Positions 44,832 through 53,298 of a stretch of DNA of 64,000 nucleotides are shown one piece after another (position 1 is the first letter of the stretch; each line of letters starts with the position of its first letter). The translations under genes were made by a program, and so were the position numbers. The stretch is from NCBI GenBank assembly GCA_947503525.1, contig CANNEA010000004.1, forward strand, positions 186,001-250,000. Direction: 5' to 3'. Origin of the DNA: an uncultured Carboxylicivirga sp. (lineage in GTDB: Bacteria; Bacteroidota; Bacteroidia; Bacteroidales; Marinilabiliaceae). Under the pieces are notes generated by a model, which ran no database searches, was not told the DNA's origin, and saw only the letters and a program-made list of their open reading frames with translations.

Positions 44832-45536
44832 ATGAACATCAAAACATTTAATAATAAAATAGCTCTGTCACATTACTTTGGTGATTTCTTAAAACAACTA
44901 TCTCTGGAAAAAAAAGGGGTAAATATTGCTTTATCTGGAGGAAGCACACCTAAAGCTATTTTTGGAGTTTTATCGCATGAATATAAAAATCAGATAGATT
45001 GGAGTAATATTAATTTCTACTGGGGTGATGAACGCTGTGTTGCACCTACCCATCATGAGAGTAATTTTGGAATGACTCGGGAACACTTATTTGATCACGT
45101 TGGGACAAAAGCGGATAATATCCACAGAGTAAAAGGAGAATTAAAACCTGAACAGGCATTGGAAGATTATATTAATACAATTAATGAAAATGTACCCTTA
45201 AAAAATGGACTACCCTACTTTGATCTTATGATTCTTGGTATGGGAGATGACGGGCATACAGCATCTATATTTCCATATCAGATGGATTTATGGAATAGTC
45301 AAAACATCTGTGAAATAGCGCAACATCCAGCCAGTGGTCAAAACCGACTTACATTAACGGGTAAAGTGATAAATAATTCAGAGAATATCTTCTTTTTAGT
45401 TACCGGCGCAAATAAAGCTGAAAAGGTAGATGAAATCATTAACCAAAAAGGTAATTACAAGAATTATCCTGCAGCATTAGTAAGCCCAGGCAAAACAACA
45501 TGGCTCATGGACGCAGATGCCTCATCCAAACTTTGA
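44832..45536 (+). CDS. pgl: 6-phosphogluconolactonase
   Basis: Hydrolyses 6-phosphogluconolactone to 6-phosphogluconate after Zwf. The 234-residue SOL/DevB-type protein has ALSGGSTPKAIFGVL (phosphate loop), FYWGDERCVAPTHHESNFGM and the catalytic LGMGDDGHTASIFP with its His. Length is normal. It is separated from zwf by 8 kb including an oppositely oriented efflux operon, an unusual split of the usual zwf-pgl pair. Confidence 0.94.
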   Translation: MNIKTFNNKIALSHYFGDFLKQLSLEKKGVNIALSGGSTPKAIFGVLSHEYKNQIDWSNINFYWGDERCVAPTHHESNFGMTREHLFDHVGTKADNIHRVKGELKPEQALEDYINTINENVPLKNGLPYFDLMILGMGDDGHTASIFPYQMDLWNSQNICEIAQHPASGQNRLTLTGKVINNSENIFFLVTGANKAEKVDEIINQKGNYKNYPAALVSPGKTTWLMDADASSKL

Positions 45537-45619
45537 AATCAATTTTTTGATCTAAAATAGGCTTAGGTCTGACTTTCCTCCTTTTTTTGTGTAAATTGTA
45601 GGAAATCTATTCCTAATTT

Positions 45620-46795
45620 ATGACAGGTTTAAAACCCACCATACTGCTCGTTGATGATTCTGATGTCAATTTAGAAATCTTAAAAGACTCATTATCTAAA
45701 TACAAGCTTTTTACGGCCATGGAAGGTGATTCTGCTCTGGAGCTAGCATTTTCCAGAGACAAACCTGACTTAATTTTACTCGACATTATTATGCCTGGTC
45801 TGGATGGGTATGAAGTGTGCCAATACATTAAAACAAATGAGCTAACAAAGGATATTCCGGTAATATTTATTACTGGTCAGAATGATCCGGATAGTATTAT
45901 AAAAGGATTTGAGGCTGGTGCAGTGGATTTTATCACAAAACCATTTAACATTCACGAACTCAAGGCAAGAGTTAAAACTCAGCTCACCATAAAAATGGCC
46001 AGAGATCAGAACAAGCGACTGATTCAAAAGATCGAAGCCATCAATAAGAAATTGACCGATAGCATTAATTATGCGAAGAAAATTCAGAACGCAAGTCTAC
46101 CAAAAAAAATCGATATGGATTTGCTACTTCCGGAACACTTCGTTATGCTTAGGCCAAGAGATATTGTAAGTGGTGACTTTTATTGGTTAAGCCAAGTAGA
46201 TGATAAAGTCATTCTGATAGCTGCAGATTGCACTGGGCATGGTGTACCTGGAGCTATTATGAGCATGTTTGGAATTGCATACCTGCATGAAATTATTAAT
46301 GATCATGGAGAAACAGAACCTGCTAAAATATTAGATCGCTTACGGGAAATTGTAATTCAATCGCTCCAGCAAGATGAAGAAAGTGAGATTAAGGATGGTA
46401 TGGACATTAGTATAGTTACCATTGATAAGAATAAACAAGAGTTGCAATTTGCCGGTGCCTTTAACCCTATAGTAGTTATACGTAACAAATTTCTTAATAT
46501 TTATCCGGCTGATCACATGCCCGTATCCTATGGTGAAGTGAACCGCTCATTCCGTAATCATACCATTCAATATCAAAACGGAGATTGTTTATATATGTAT
46601 TCCGATGGTTATGCCTCTCAATTTGGCGGTCCAAGAGATAAGAAACTTATGCAAAAAGGGTTTAGACAACTTATTCTTGATAATCATCATCATTCGATGC
46701 CTAATCAAAAGCAGAATTTTGAGACTTTCTTTGATGAATGGAAAGGAACAAATGAGCAAATTGATGATGTATTACTTATTGGATTAAGATTATAA
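45620..46795 (+). CDS. Receiver-domain protein with PP2C/SpoIIE-type phosphatase output
   Basis: A 391-residue cytoplasmic signalling protein. An N-terminal receiver domain (about 5-125) has the acidic pair in LLVDDSD, phospho-Asp in LILLDIIMPGLDG, Thr in IFITGQN and Lys in ITKPF. A short coiled linker (about 125-165) leads to a PP2C-like SpoIIE phosphatase domain (about 170-391) with VSGDFYWLSQ, ADCTGHGVPGAIMSM and DGMDISI metal ligands. Such RsbU-type proteins dephosphorylate anti-sigma-factor antagonists; no such partner is nearby. Monocistronic. Confidence 0.9.
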   Translation: MTGLKPTILLVDDSDVNLEILKDSLSKYKLFTAMEGDSALELAFSRDKPDLILLDIIMPGLDGYEVCQYIKTNELTKDIPVIFITGQNDPDSIIKGFEAGAVDFITKPFNIHELKARVKTQLTIKMARDQNKRLIQKIEAINKKLTDSINYAKKIQNASLPKKIDMDLLLPEHFVMLRPRDIVSGDFYWLSQVDDKVILIAADCTGHGVPGAIMSMFGIAYLHEIINDHGETEPAKILDRLREIVIQSLQQDEESEIKDGMDISIVTIDKNKQELQFAGAFNPIVVIRNKFLNIYPADHMPVSYGEVNRSFRNHTIQYQNGDCLYMYSDGYASQFGGPRDKKLMQKGFRQLILDNHHHSMPNQKQNFETFFDEWKGTNEQIDDVLLIGLRL

Positions 46796-46920
46796 ACCAC
46801 TACATATCTACCACTTACACACCAACCTACCATTTTATTTAAATTTGAATAGGGGTATATCGGTTTAAGACTTGTCCTTTACACGACAACATCAATAATA
46901 AACAATTAAACCTATATACC

Positions 46921-48228
46921 ATGAAAACAAAACAGCGATTTTCCATAACAATCAGCCGAACTTTCTTACTGATTTTAGTAGCCTTCTTTTTTGCTGCCAA
47001 TGCATCCGCCGGCAACAGTATTTTTAAAAAGAAAGCTCAGATAGACACGCTCTCATTTAAACTCGTTAAAGGATTTGTTGTAGACTCAGACAATGGTTCT
47101 CCTCTTATTTTTGCCAATCTAGCAATTGAAGGCACAAACATTGCAACCGTAACCAACTCTGAAGGTGGATTTAGTCTTAAAATCCCTAAGGATATGACAA
47201 GTAAGAATCTGCTTGTATCCTATATAGGTTACAAACGTTCAACACTCCCCATCACTAAATTAAAGACTGATAAAAATAAGATTAAGTTGGAACTGTTAAC
47301 CGTTTCTCTTGACGCGATAAATGTATTCCCAAAAGATCCCTACTTACTCATACAAGCTGTACTTAACAGGCGTAATGAGAACTATGTGCAAGATGAAAGC
47401 TTAATGACCGCCTTTTATCGTGAAACAATTAAAAACAGACGTAAGTATGCATCTTTATCGGAAGCAGTAGTAGAAGTTTACAAACATGCTTACATGAATG
47501 ACAGAAGCGACGTGGTTCGTTTAATGAAAGGCAGAAAAAGTGCAGATTACTCTAAATTAGATACCTTATTATTCAAACTTCAGGGTGGTCCGTATTCAAC
47601 CTTGATGCTGGATATAATGAAAAATCCGTACATGATATTAAATGAAGAAGGACTGTCAGATTATACCTTCAAAATTGCAAATGTAACACGCCAGGATGAT
47701 CGTCTACTTTATGTTTTGGAATTTAAACAGCATGAATGGATTGAAGATCCTTTATTCTATGGCAAACTATATATCGACTCAGAAAACCTTGCTATTATCA
47801 ATGCCACTTACAATGTAAACACTGAGGATAAAGCCGCTGTTGGTCGTATGTTTATTAAACGTAAGCCTTCCGGAGCTGATGTTTACCCAACCGAAGCCAG
47901 CTATTTGGTATCTTATAGAGAAAAAGATGGTAAATGGATTTATGGTTACTCAAGAGGTCAGATAACTTTTAAAGTAAAATGGAAGAAGCGTTTATTTAAC
48001 TCTGTGTTCCACACTGGAATTGAAATGGCTGTAACAGATTGGAAAGCAACTGATACTAAACCATTCAGAGGCTCTGACAGAATGAAAATGAATGTAGTAA
48101 TGTCAGATGCTCATTTAGGTTTTGCTGATGAAAATTTCTGGGGTGAATATAATGTAATAGAACCTGAAAAATCAATTGAATCAGCGATCAAAAAGATTCA
48201 GAAGAACCTTAACAAAATAGAAAACTAA
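46921..48228 (+). CDS. Exported CarboxypepD_reg-like domain protein
   Basis: A 435-residue protein with a signal peptide (to about residue 30, NASAG), a carboxypeptidase-like regulatory domain (about 49-130: VKGFVVDSDNGSPLIFANLAIEG split by GGFSLKIP and LLVSYIGYK), and a C-terminal domain of about 290 residues starting MTAFYRETIKNRRKYASLSEA. That second part is common in Bacteroidota proteins of unknown function, probably envelope beta-sheet structures. Nothing in the neighbourhood explains it. A 125-base leader and a bidirectional terminator enclose it. Confidence 0.85.
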   Translation: MKTKQRFSITISRTFLLILVAFFFAANASAGNSIFKKKAQIDTLSFKLVKGFVVDSDNGSPLIFANLAIEGTNIATVTNSEGGFSLKIPKDMTSKNLLVSYIGYKRSTLPITKLKTDKNKIKLELLTVSLDAINVFPKDPYLLIQAVLNRRNENYVQDESLMTAFYRETIKNRRKYASLSEAVVEVYKHAYMNDRSDVVRLMKGRKSADYSKLDTLLFKLQGGPYSTLMLDIMKNPYMILNEEGLSDYTFKIANVTRQDDRLLYVLEFKQHEWIEDPLFYGKLYIDSENLAIINATYNVNTEDKAAVGRMFIKRKPSGADVYPTEASYLVSYREKDGKWIYGYSRGQITFKVKWKKRLFNSVFHTGIEMAVTDWKATDTKPFRGSDRMKMNVVMSDAHLGFADENFWGEYNVIEPEKSIESAIKKIQKNLNKIEN

Positions 48229-48268
48229 AATATTCCCTACCACAGTTAATAGTGATAATTAAACTTTC

Positions 48269-48291
48269 GGCCAGACTCAATGAGTCTGGCC
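48269..48291. terminator. Bidirectional terminator overlapping the MATE gene stop codon
   Basis: An 11-base perfect stem GGCCAGACTCA with TGAGTCTGGCC around one A, then TTTTT on the plus strand. The MATE stop codon (48277-48279) lies inside the left arm, so the hairpin forms part of that gene's last codons. Confidence 0.88.
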
Positions 48292-49650
48292 TTTTTGTAT
48301 AGCAATACGCTCGTTAAGCTTTCGTATTTCGCGCATAAGAAAAAACGAAGTTATAATGGCTGATAGTGTATCTGAAATAGGCCCGGCCATCCATACTCCA
48401 TCTAATCCTAAATAATTGGGAAGGATTAAAAGAATCGGCATCAGTATAATTACCTGACGCAACAGTGAGATTAAAGTTGCCAGTCCGGCTTTCCCGGTTG
48501 ATTGAAAATAATTACCCGTAATAACCTGAAAGCCTACAAGTGGCAAGGCTAATAAGAATATCCTTAAGCCTCTCACTCCTATCTCTAACAAATCTGCATC
48601 CTTAGAATTAAACATTTTAATAATTGTACGAGGGAACAATTCTCCCAACAAGAATCCTATTACAGAAATTACAGTTGCTGCAATTAAACTAATTACTAAA
48701 GTTTGCTTAACACGTTTAAAATCCTTGGCTCCATAATTAAAACTAATAATTGGCTGCGAAGCCATATTAATGGCAATAATTGTCATTACCAGAAGCATGG
48801 CAATACTCATAACAATTCCCATAGCTCCAACTGCTATATCACCACCATGCTTAATTAATTGAACGTTAAAGGTTCCGAACACTAAACTTGAGGCCATCTG
48901 CATTGAAAATGGGGCGAAACCAATTGTCACAATATACCAGGCGATATCTTTTCTCACCTTAAAATTTCGCATCCTAAGCCGTATCAAGGAACGTTTACTA
49001 CGAAAATGCGCAATGACCCAAATGCATAAAACCAACTGAGATAAAACTGTAGCATATGCAGCACCCTTCACTCCCATGTTTAATCCAAAAATAAAGATGG
49101 GATCTAATACAGTATTGAGTCCGGCACTTATTAACATCGAATACATAGCCACACGCGCACTTCCTTCTGATCGAATAAGATTATTCAGTGAATACCCAAC
49201 AATATGAAATATCGATCCTGCAAGAATAATATCAAGATAATCATTCGCGTAAGAATAGGTCTCATTATTGACACCAAAGAAAGTAAGTAAGGGATCCTTT
49301 ATCGTATAACCAACCAGCATAATAGCAATAGAGACAACTACCATCAATACAAAAGAATTTCCCAATACTTTTTCTGCCCGATCAAAGTCTTTTTTACCCA
49401 AATTAAAAGAAACACGTACTCCTGCTCCCACACCTATAAGCATTCCAAAAGCCATCATGATAACCATTATTGGAAATATTGCGCTAAGTCCGGATAAGGC
49501 AAGTGCACCTACGCCCTGACCAATAAAAATTCGATCAACAATATTGTATAAAGAATTAACAATAACACCGGCAAATGCTGGCATAAAATACTTAAACAGC
49601 AGCTTGGGAATGCTCTTGTGCTCTAATTCTCTTACATTGCTTTCTGCCAT
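48277..49650 (-). CDS. MATE family multidrug/cation efflux transporter
   Basis: A 457-residue protein with 12 predicted membrane helices in two MatE repeats (about 15-180 and 240-400). The opening IPKLLFKYFMPAFAGVIVNSLYNIVDRIFIGQG is typical of NorM/MepA-like MATE carriers, which expel drugs or organic cations with a Na+ or H+ gradient. Full length and intact. A -7-like TAGCTTTG is 21-28 bases before the ATG. Confidence 0.93.
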   Translation of the reverse strand: MAESNVRELEHKSIPKLLFKYFMPAFAGVIVNSLYNIVDRIFIGQGVGALALSGLSAIFPIMVIMMAFGMLIGVGAGVRVSFNLGKKDFDRAEKVLGNSFVLMVVVSIAIMLVGYTIKDPLLTFFGVNNETYSYANDYLDIILAGSIFHIVGYSLNNLIRSEGSARVAMYSMLISAGLNTVLDPIFIFGLNMGVKGAAYATVLSQLVLCIWVIAHFRSKRSLIRLRMRNFKVRKDIAWYIVTIGFAPFSMQMASSLVFGTFNVQLIKHGGDIAVGAMGIVMSIAMLLVMTIIAINMASQPIISFNYGAKDFKRVKQTLVISLIAATVISVIGFLLGELFPRTIIKMFNSKDADLLEIGVRGLRIFLLALPLVGFQVITGNYFQSTGKAGLATLISLLRQVIILMPILLILPNYLGLDGVWMAGPISDTLSAIITSFFLMREIRKLNERIAIQKGQTH

Positions 49651-49824
49651 TTAAATGAACTTTTGAGCCACAAAGCTAGTAAAAGCGACCAAACTCAGGA
49701 CTTGAATTAAGGATTTAATATTTATTAATATTCCATACTATATTGACAATTCACTTGCTATCATACAACTACAATATAAATTTGAATTTTAGCTGATAAC
49801 ACTGTCCATTTTTTTTCAAATACT

Positions 49825-49855
49825 TTTGATCAATTAAGCTGAATGATTATCTTTG
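49825..49855 (+). promoter_or_regulatory. tRNA-Arg promoter
   Basis: TTTG at 49825-49828, a 19-base spacer and TATCTTTG at 49848-49855 form a perfect Bacteroidota promoter. Predicted transcription start is near 49862, about 24 bases before the tRNA. Confidence 0.75.
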
Positions 49856-49885
49856 CAACGCTTTTGAAAAAAGGCATTAAAGGAT

Positions 49886-49959
49886 GGTCCAGTAGCTCAG
49901 TTGGATAGAGCAATAGCCTTCTAAGCTATGGGTCGTGGGTTCGAATCCCGCCTGGATCA
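49886..49959 (+). tRNA. tRNA-Arg (anticodon TCT)
   Basis: A 74-base cloverleaf: acceptor GGTCCAG/CTGGATC (one G-U pair) plus discriminator A, D arm GCTC...GAGC, anticodon arm ATAGC/GCTAT with loop CTTCTAA (anticodon TCT at 49920-49922, reading AGA), T arm GTGGG-TTCGAAT-CCCGC. No CCA is encoded. An integrase gene follows 300 bases later, making the 3' end a likely attachment site. Confidence 0.95.
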
Positions 49960-49983
49960 CTTTAAAGAACTATAAATCAACAC

Positions 49984-50017
49984 AAAAGCGCTTAAAACTA
50001 ATGTTTTAGGCGCTTTT
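49984..50017 (+). terminator. Terminator after tRNA-Arg
   Basis: A 15-base arm pair with one T/G wobble (AAAAGCGCTTAAAAC with GTTTTAGGCGCTTTT) and 4-base loop, then a T-run. It starts 25 bases after the tRNA. Confidence 0.85.
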
Positions 50018-50062
50018 TTTATTTTAACGAAAGTCAAAAAACTGCGTAAAATAAGGTATTAA

Positions 50063-50220
50063 TCGAGACTAAATCGAGACCTATTGCCAAAATCTAAAAA
50101 CAGGTCTCGGCAAAACACTATCTAGCTGATATTCTTTTATTTAATTTAGTTCAAAATGCACTATTTTAGGTTTTGTTTATTGGATAAACGTCTATATTTT
50201 TGAATATAGCGAGACCTATT
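50063..50220. repeat. GAGACC repeats, candidate integrase arm-type sites
   Basis: TCGAGACT at 50063, TCGAGACCTATT at 50074, the inverted AGGTCTCGG at 50102-50110 and CGAGACCTATT at 50210. Four copies of one short word in direct and inverted order between a tRNA attachment site and an integrase gene is the layout of integrase arm-binding sites. GTTCAAAATG (50151) and its inverted copy CATTTTGAAC (near 50232) form a further pair. Inference from pattern. Confidence 0.55.
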
Positions 50221-50260
50221 TTGAATCCATAGCACATTTTGAACCTAAAACATTTAAGAT

Positions 50261-51457
50261 ATGCGATTAATAACAAATTTTCTTTTAAAGAAATCTAAAC
50301 TAAAAAAAAATGGCACTTGCCCCATTTACATTAGATGTATTCTTGACTCTAAGCGTATTGAACTCTCAACTGGAGTATACGTTGATGAAAACTGTTGGGA
50401 TAATATTGCTCAGCAAATAGTCCCACCTTCTAGAAATGCCAAACTTTTTAATAAAAAGCTCAATAGTTTTGTTACTAAAGTTCATGACACATACTATCAA
50501 TTAGAAGCCTTAGGGAATGACTTTGACATTTACTCAATTAAAGATCAAATAACTAACAAACCAAAACACCACTTAATTTCAATATTCAGAACAACCATCA
50601 GTAACATTGAACAAAGGGTTGGCCATGACTATGCCTATGGGACGTTCAAACACTACAAGACTATATATGGAAGATTAAAAGAGTTCGTTGAAAATAGGTA
50701 TAATAAAACAGATATACCGATAGTTCAGGTGGACTTCAAATTCCTTAGCTTATTTGATTCATACCTAAGGATTACCCATAATGTAGGACCAAATACCGTT
50801 ACACATTACCACAAAAAACTAAAGAAAGTTTTAAATGATTGTCTAGCTATGGGATATATTGAAATAAATCCTTACATGAAATTCAGAGTTAAACAGCACC
50901 ATCCAAATAGAGATTACCTAAGTATAGAAGAGCTAAAACGAATTGAAGAAAAAGAAATTTTATTGGATCGAATATCTACTGTTCGTGACATATTTGTTTT
51001 TGCTTGTTATACCGGGTTATCATATTCCGACATCAAACAACTATCACAATCACACATCATTCATATTGATAGTAATGAAACTTGGATATCGATTGATCGA
51101 GTTAAAACATCAAACCGTTGCAGAATCCCATTACTTCCTAAAGCTAAAACAATACTAGATAAATATGCTAATCACCCTAAATGTATCAACTCTTTCAAAT
51201 TGCTGCCTACCAACTCTAACCAAAGAATGAATTCTTATTTAAAAGAAATAGCTGACATATGTAAAATTAATAAAGACCTAACAATGCATGTTGCGAGACA
51301 TACTTTTGCAACCACCATAACACTGACAAATGGTGTACCAATTGAAACTGTCTCGAAAATGCTTGGCCATAATTCTCTCAAGACAACACAGATATATGGC
51401 AAAATAGTTGATTCAAAGATTCGCAGCGATATGGCGAAGTTAAAAGAGATGTTTTAA
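50261..51457 (+). CDS. Tyrosine site-specific integrase (IntDOT-like, SAM5-type)
   Basis: A 398-residue recombinase. An N-terminal Arm-DNA-binding region (about 1-95, FLLKKSKLKKNGTCPIYIRC), a phage_int_SAM_5 core-binding domain (about 105-205) and a catalytic domain (about 215-395). Catalytic residues: Lys in RVKTSNRCRIPLL, HVARHTFA (His and Arg), LGHNSLKTTQIYG (His and nucleophile Tyr). The first Arg is replaced by Ser in CYTGLSYSDIK, as known for IntDOT and relatives. The gene looks intact, unlike the rest of the element. It is oriented away from tRNA-Arg. Confidence 0.92.
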   Translation: MRLITNFLLKKSKLKKNGTCPIYIRCILDSKRIELSTGVYVDENCWDNIAQQIVPPSRNAKLFNKKLNSFVTKVHDTYYQLEALGNDFDIYSIKDQITNKPKHHLISIFRTTISNIEQRVGHDYAYGTFKHYKTIYGRLKEFVENRYNKTDIPIVQVDFKFLSLFDSYLRITHNVGPNTVTHYHKKLKKVLNDCLAMGYIEINPYMKFRVKQHHPNRDYLSIEELKRIEEKEILLDRISTVRDIFVFACYTGLSYSDIKQLSQSHIIHIDSNETWISIDRVKTSNRCRIPLLPKAKTILDKYANHPKCINSFKLLPTNSNQRMNSYLKEIADICKINKDLTMHVARHTFATTITLTNGVPIETVSKMLGHNSLKTTQIYGKIVDSKIRSDMAKLKEMF

Positions 51458-51625
51458 CGACCCATGCCTAGCCTGTACAAAACGATCAATACTTAGCATG
51501 TTGCTCCCGTTGATATAATTAAAATTGAATTTTTAGTATTTATTGTAAAGAATCAGTTTAATCGATTTATTGTCATTTTTTCTACATAAGAATACATTAG
51601 TATTTTTAAAGCTTAGGAAATTTAA

Positions 51626-51677
51626 TTTTCTAAAATTCGGAGGCCTACCAACTTTCACTAAAGTTGGTGATTTTTTT
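51626..51677 (+). terminator. Hairpin with T-tail downstream of the integrase (first of two)
   Basis: TTTTCTAAAATTC (51626-51638), then a 9-base perfect stem ACCAACTTT/AAAGTTGGT (51647-51655, 51660-51668; loop CACT) and seven T. It is 170 bases past the integrase stop and may end its transcript. Confidence 0.6.
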
Positions 51678-51836
51678 ATTCAGTTAACTCTTTAGATTAT
51701 TAATATTAGTAAACCTGCCTTGGTTGATTCGGATTGATGAATTACAATAACCATAAGACTTAAAATCAAATGTTTATTTAATTTTTATTATCTAGACCTC
51801 TGATTTATTTCTAACTTTGTAGAGATAACTTTACTG

Positions 51837-51891
51837 TTTTCTAAAATTCAAATTACCTCGTCATTGGAAAGCTAATGACGAGGTATTTTTA
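51837..51891 (+). terminator. Hairpin with T-tail (second, sharing the leader)
   Basis: The same TTTTCTAAAATTC (51837-51849) followed by an unrelated 11-base perfect stem ACCTCGTCATT/AATGACGAGGT (51855-51865, 51874-51884) and ATTTTT. It lies opposite the 3' end of the mobC relic. Between the two hairpins no gene is seen. Confidence 0.6.
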
Positions 51892-51919
51892 TCATCTATT
51901 CGTTTCGTGATTGGTTATC

Positions 51920-52316
51920 TCATTTATATAAATCCATTGCCATCATATGCTTTTCCAAGGCTTTTCTGCAGTCCCTAAGTAATCTAAAGCAGCCCTTAAA
52001 CACCTCCTTATCTTCTGTGCTGAGAATATATGTGTTATAGGCATTAAGTTTATGAGCGATCTGATTGAAGTTAGTCCCAATCTATGTCAGATCATAGTCC
52101 AGAGTTCGAAAGACAAAAACAAATTCTTCACTCACTTCAACCTGATTCTTAAGTCGCTTCTTAAGTAGTCGCTGCCTGACAAATTCACTTAAAGAACAGA
52201 TCCGCTCAGAATGATAAGTCTCCATTATTTTGCGTCTTCCTTCAGCTGTTATGTAAACTTTCAATTGGATATTACGCTTGTCTTTATCATCTAATTTTGG
52301 TCGTATCTCAACTCAT
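51920..52316 (-). pseudogene. mobC relaxosome gene, inactivated
   Basis: Minus-strand reading gives EIRPKLDDKDKRNIQLKVYI (N-terminal ribbon-helix-helix), CSLSEFVRQRLLKKRL, then LDYDLT, an amber TAG at 52084-52082, and in the same frame IGTNFNQIAHKLNAYNTYIL and onward to DLYK and TGA at 51922-51920. IG(T/N)NxNQIA is the hallmark of MobC mobilization proteins; the full length of about 129 residues is normal. The only ATG (52316) is out of frame by one base (AGTTGAG where AGTGAG would restore MSEIRPKL). So there are two lesions: a start-proximal frameshift and a nonsense codon. The relaxase gene that usually follows is absent. Confidence 0.75.
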
Positions 52317-52319
52317 TTT

Positions 52320-52470
52320 TTTGATACCCCCGGAGGGCAAGGCCAAAGGTTTTTTAGGTACTAAAAAACACATCTTGCATTCACTTCGTAGAAGTTTAGA
52401 TTTCACTATTTTTTAAGGCAAAATTATCAATTCTTGGTTCCGTTTTTCCCAAGTTCATACCAACTTGGGT
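52320..52470. other. Candidate oriT / mob promoter region
   Basis: Directly upstream of mobC are a G/C-rich CCCCCGGAGGG (52327-52337), a perfect 9-base hairpin GTTTTTTAG-GTA-CTAAAAAAC (52349-52369), a second small hairpin ACTTC-GTA-GAAGT (52383-52395) and CCCAAGTT/AACTTGGG (52448-52469). Clustered hairpins beside a relaxosome gene are typical for oriT. No nic site can be named. Inference. Confidence 0.4.
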
Positions 52471-52599
52471 GAAATTATTTTTCTTGTAGCGCTTAGGTCT
52501 GATTTGACTTTATCAAACGACTCGATTCGCATTAAACTTGATTGGTTTTATTCTTTTTTGATAATAAATAAGCCATCTATGATGGTTTTGGTTTTTCCC

Positions 52600-53290
52600 A
52601 AGTTGGGCTTTTTTATTTCAAAGCAAAGGTTTTGAATTGTTTTGACTCCTCTAAAAGGCATAATGAAACATATTGCGGCATTTCTTTATCGCTTAAGCCA
52701 CTTTTATTAAAAGGGAGGCGTAGGCTGCAAAAGGAAGCGGATATAAATAGCCGGCGCGCGAGCAAGGATTGATGGGTATTACCCCTTTGACAACAAAACT
52801 GATGTGCTTTTAAGGGCTTAAATAGTTTTAAGGTGTCGCTTAAAATAAATGTAAAAGCACATTTGTTTTGGTCATCATTTAATTGCAATGCGCATCAATG
52901 GCGGGTTTATGCCGAACGCTTTTGCACATCGCCGACCGACAATAGCTTTGCTAAAGCGTATAAGAAATGCGTGGCTAAAAAAACATGGTTTAATTGGCTA
53001 TTAAAAGGGCATCTTTGGTGAAGAGGCGAGGACAAGCAAGGCTTGGCTGGCTCCGGGAAACTTGTCTTCGCCGATGATCCTGTGATGCCTTTATCGGGCA
53101 GGCCTTGCGCCTAAACGGCTTATTGGGAAAAGTTAAGCCTTCTAGAAGTGCTTTTCCCAATCGGCCGTGGGGATTTGTCTTAATGGGGGATTGATTCTTA
53201 GCCAATAAGAATCGTTGGAAAAGATGTATTTAAAGCTTGTTTGATCTAGATCAATAGATGTAGTGTAAGGTGAAGTTATTTTTGAATGGT
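52600..53290. other. GC-richer structured non-coding stretch in the element
   Basis: About 690 bases visibly richer in G+C than the flanks, with many short inverted repeats. Open frames here (up to 91 codons) run in overlapping opposite directions and have unlikely compositions, so I do not call genes. The clearest structure is at 53116-53167. Comparable non-coding stretches occur in Bacteroidota mobile elements, perhaps as replication, transfer or RNA-regulator sites; that is inference. Confidence 0.45.
53116..53167. repeat. Long hairpin within the element's non-coding stretch
   Basis: CGGC-tt-ATTGGGAAAAG (53116-53132) pairs with CTTTTCCCAAT-cg-GCCG (53151-53167): 11 plus 4 base pairs with a 2x2 internal loop. 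A competing pair, GGCTTA (53118-53123) with TAAGCC (53134-53139), shares the left arm, so two exclusive folds are possible. No T-tail, so not a simple terminator. Confidence 0.55.
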
Positions 53291-53298
53291 GAAGTAAA

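Noticed and set aside
49935-49975. Search for a second copy of the tRNA-Arg 3' end as right attachment site
   Set aside because: No convincing copy of the 20-base tRNA end was seen by eye between 50000 and 64000; absence beyond the window cannot be judged.
52613-53205. Three overlapping open frames (91, 62 and 71 codons) in the GC-richer stretch
   Set aside because: They overlap on opposite strands, have unusual residue composition and no recognisable motif; base structure explains the region better.
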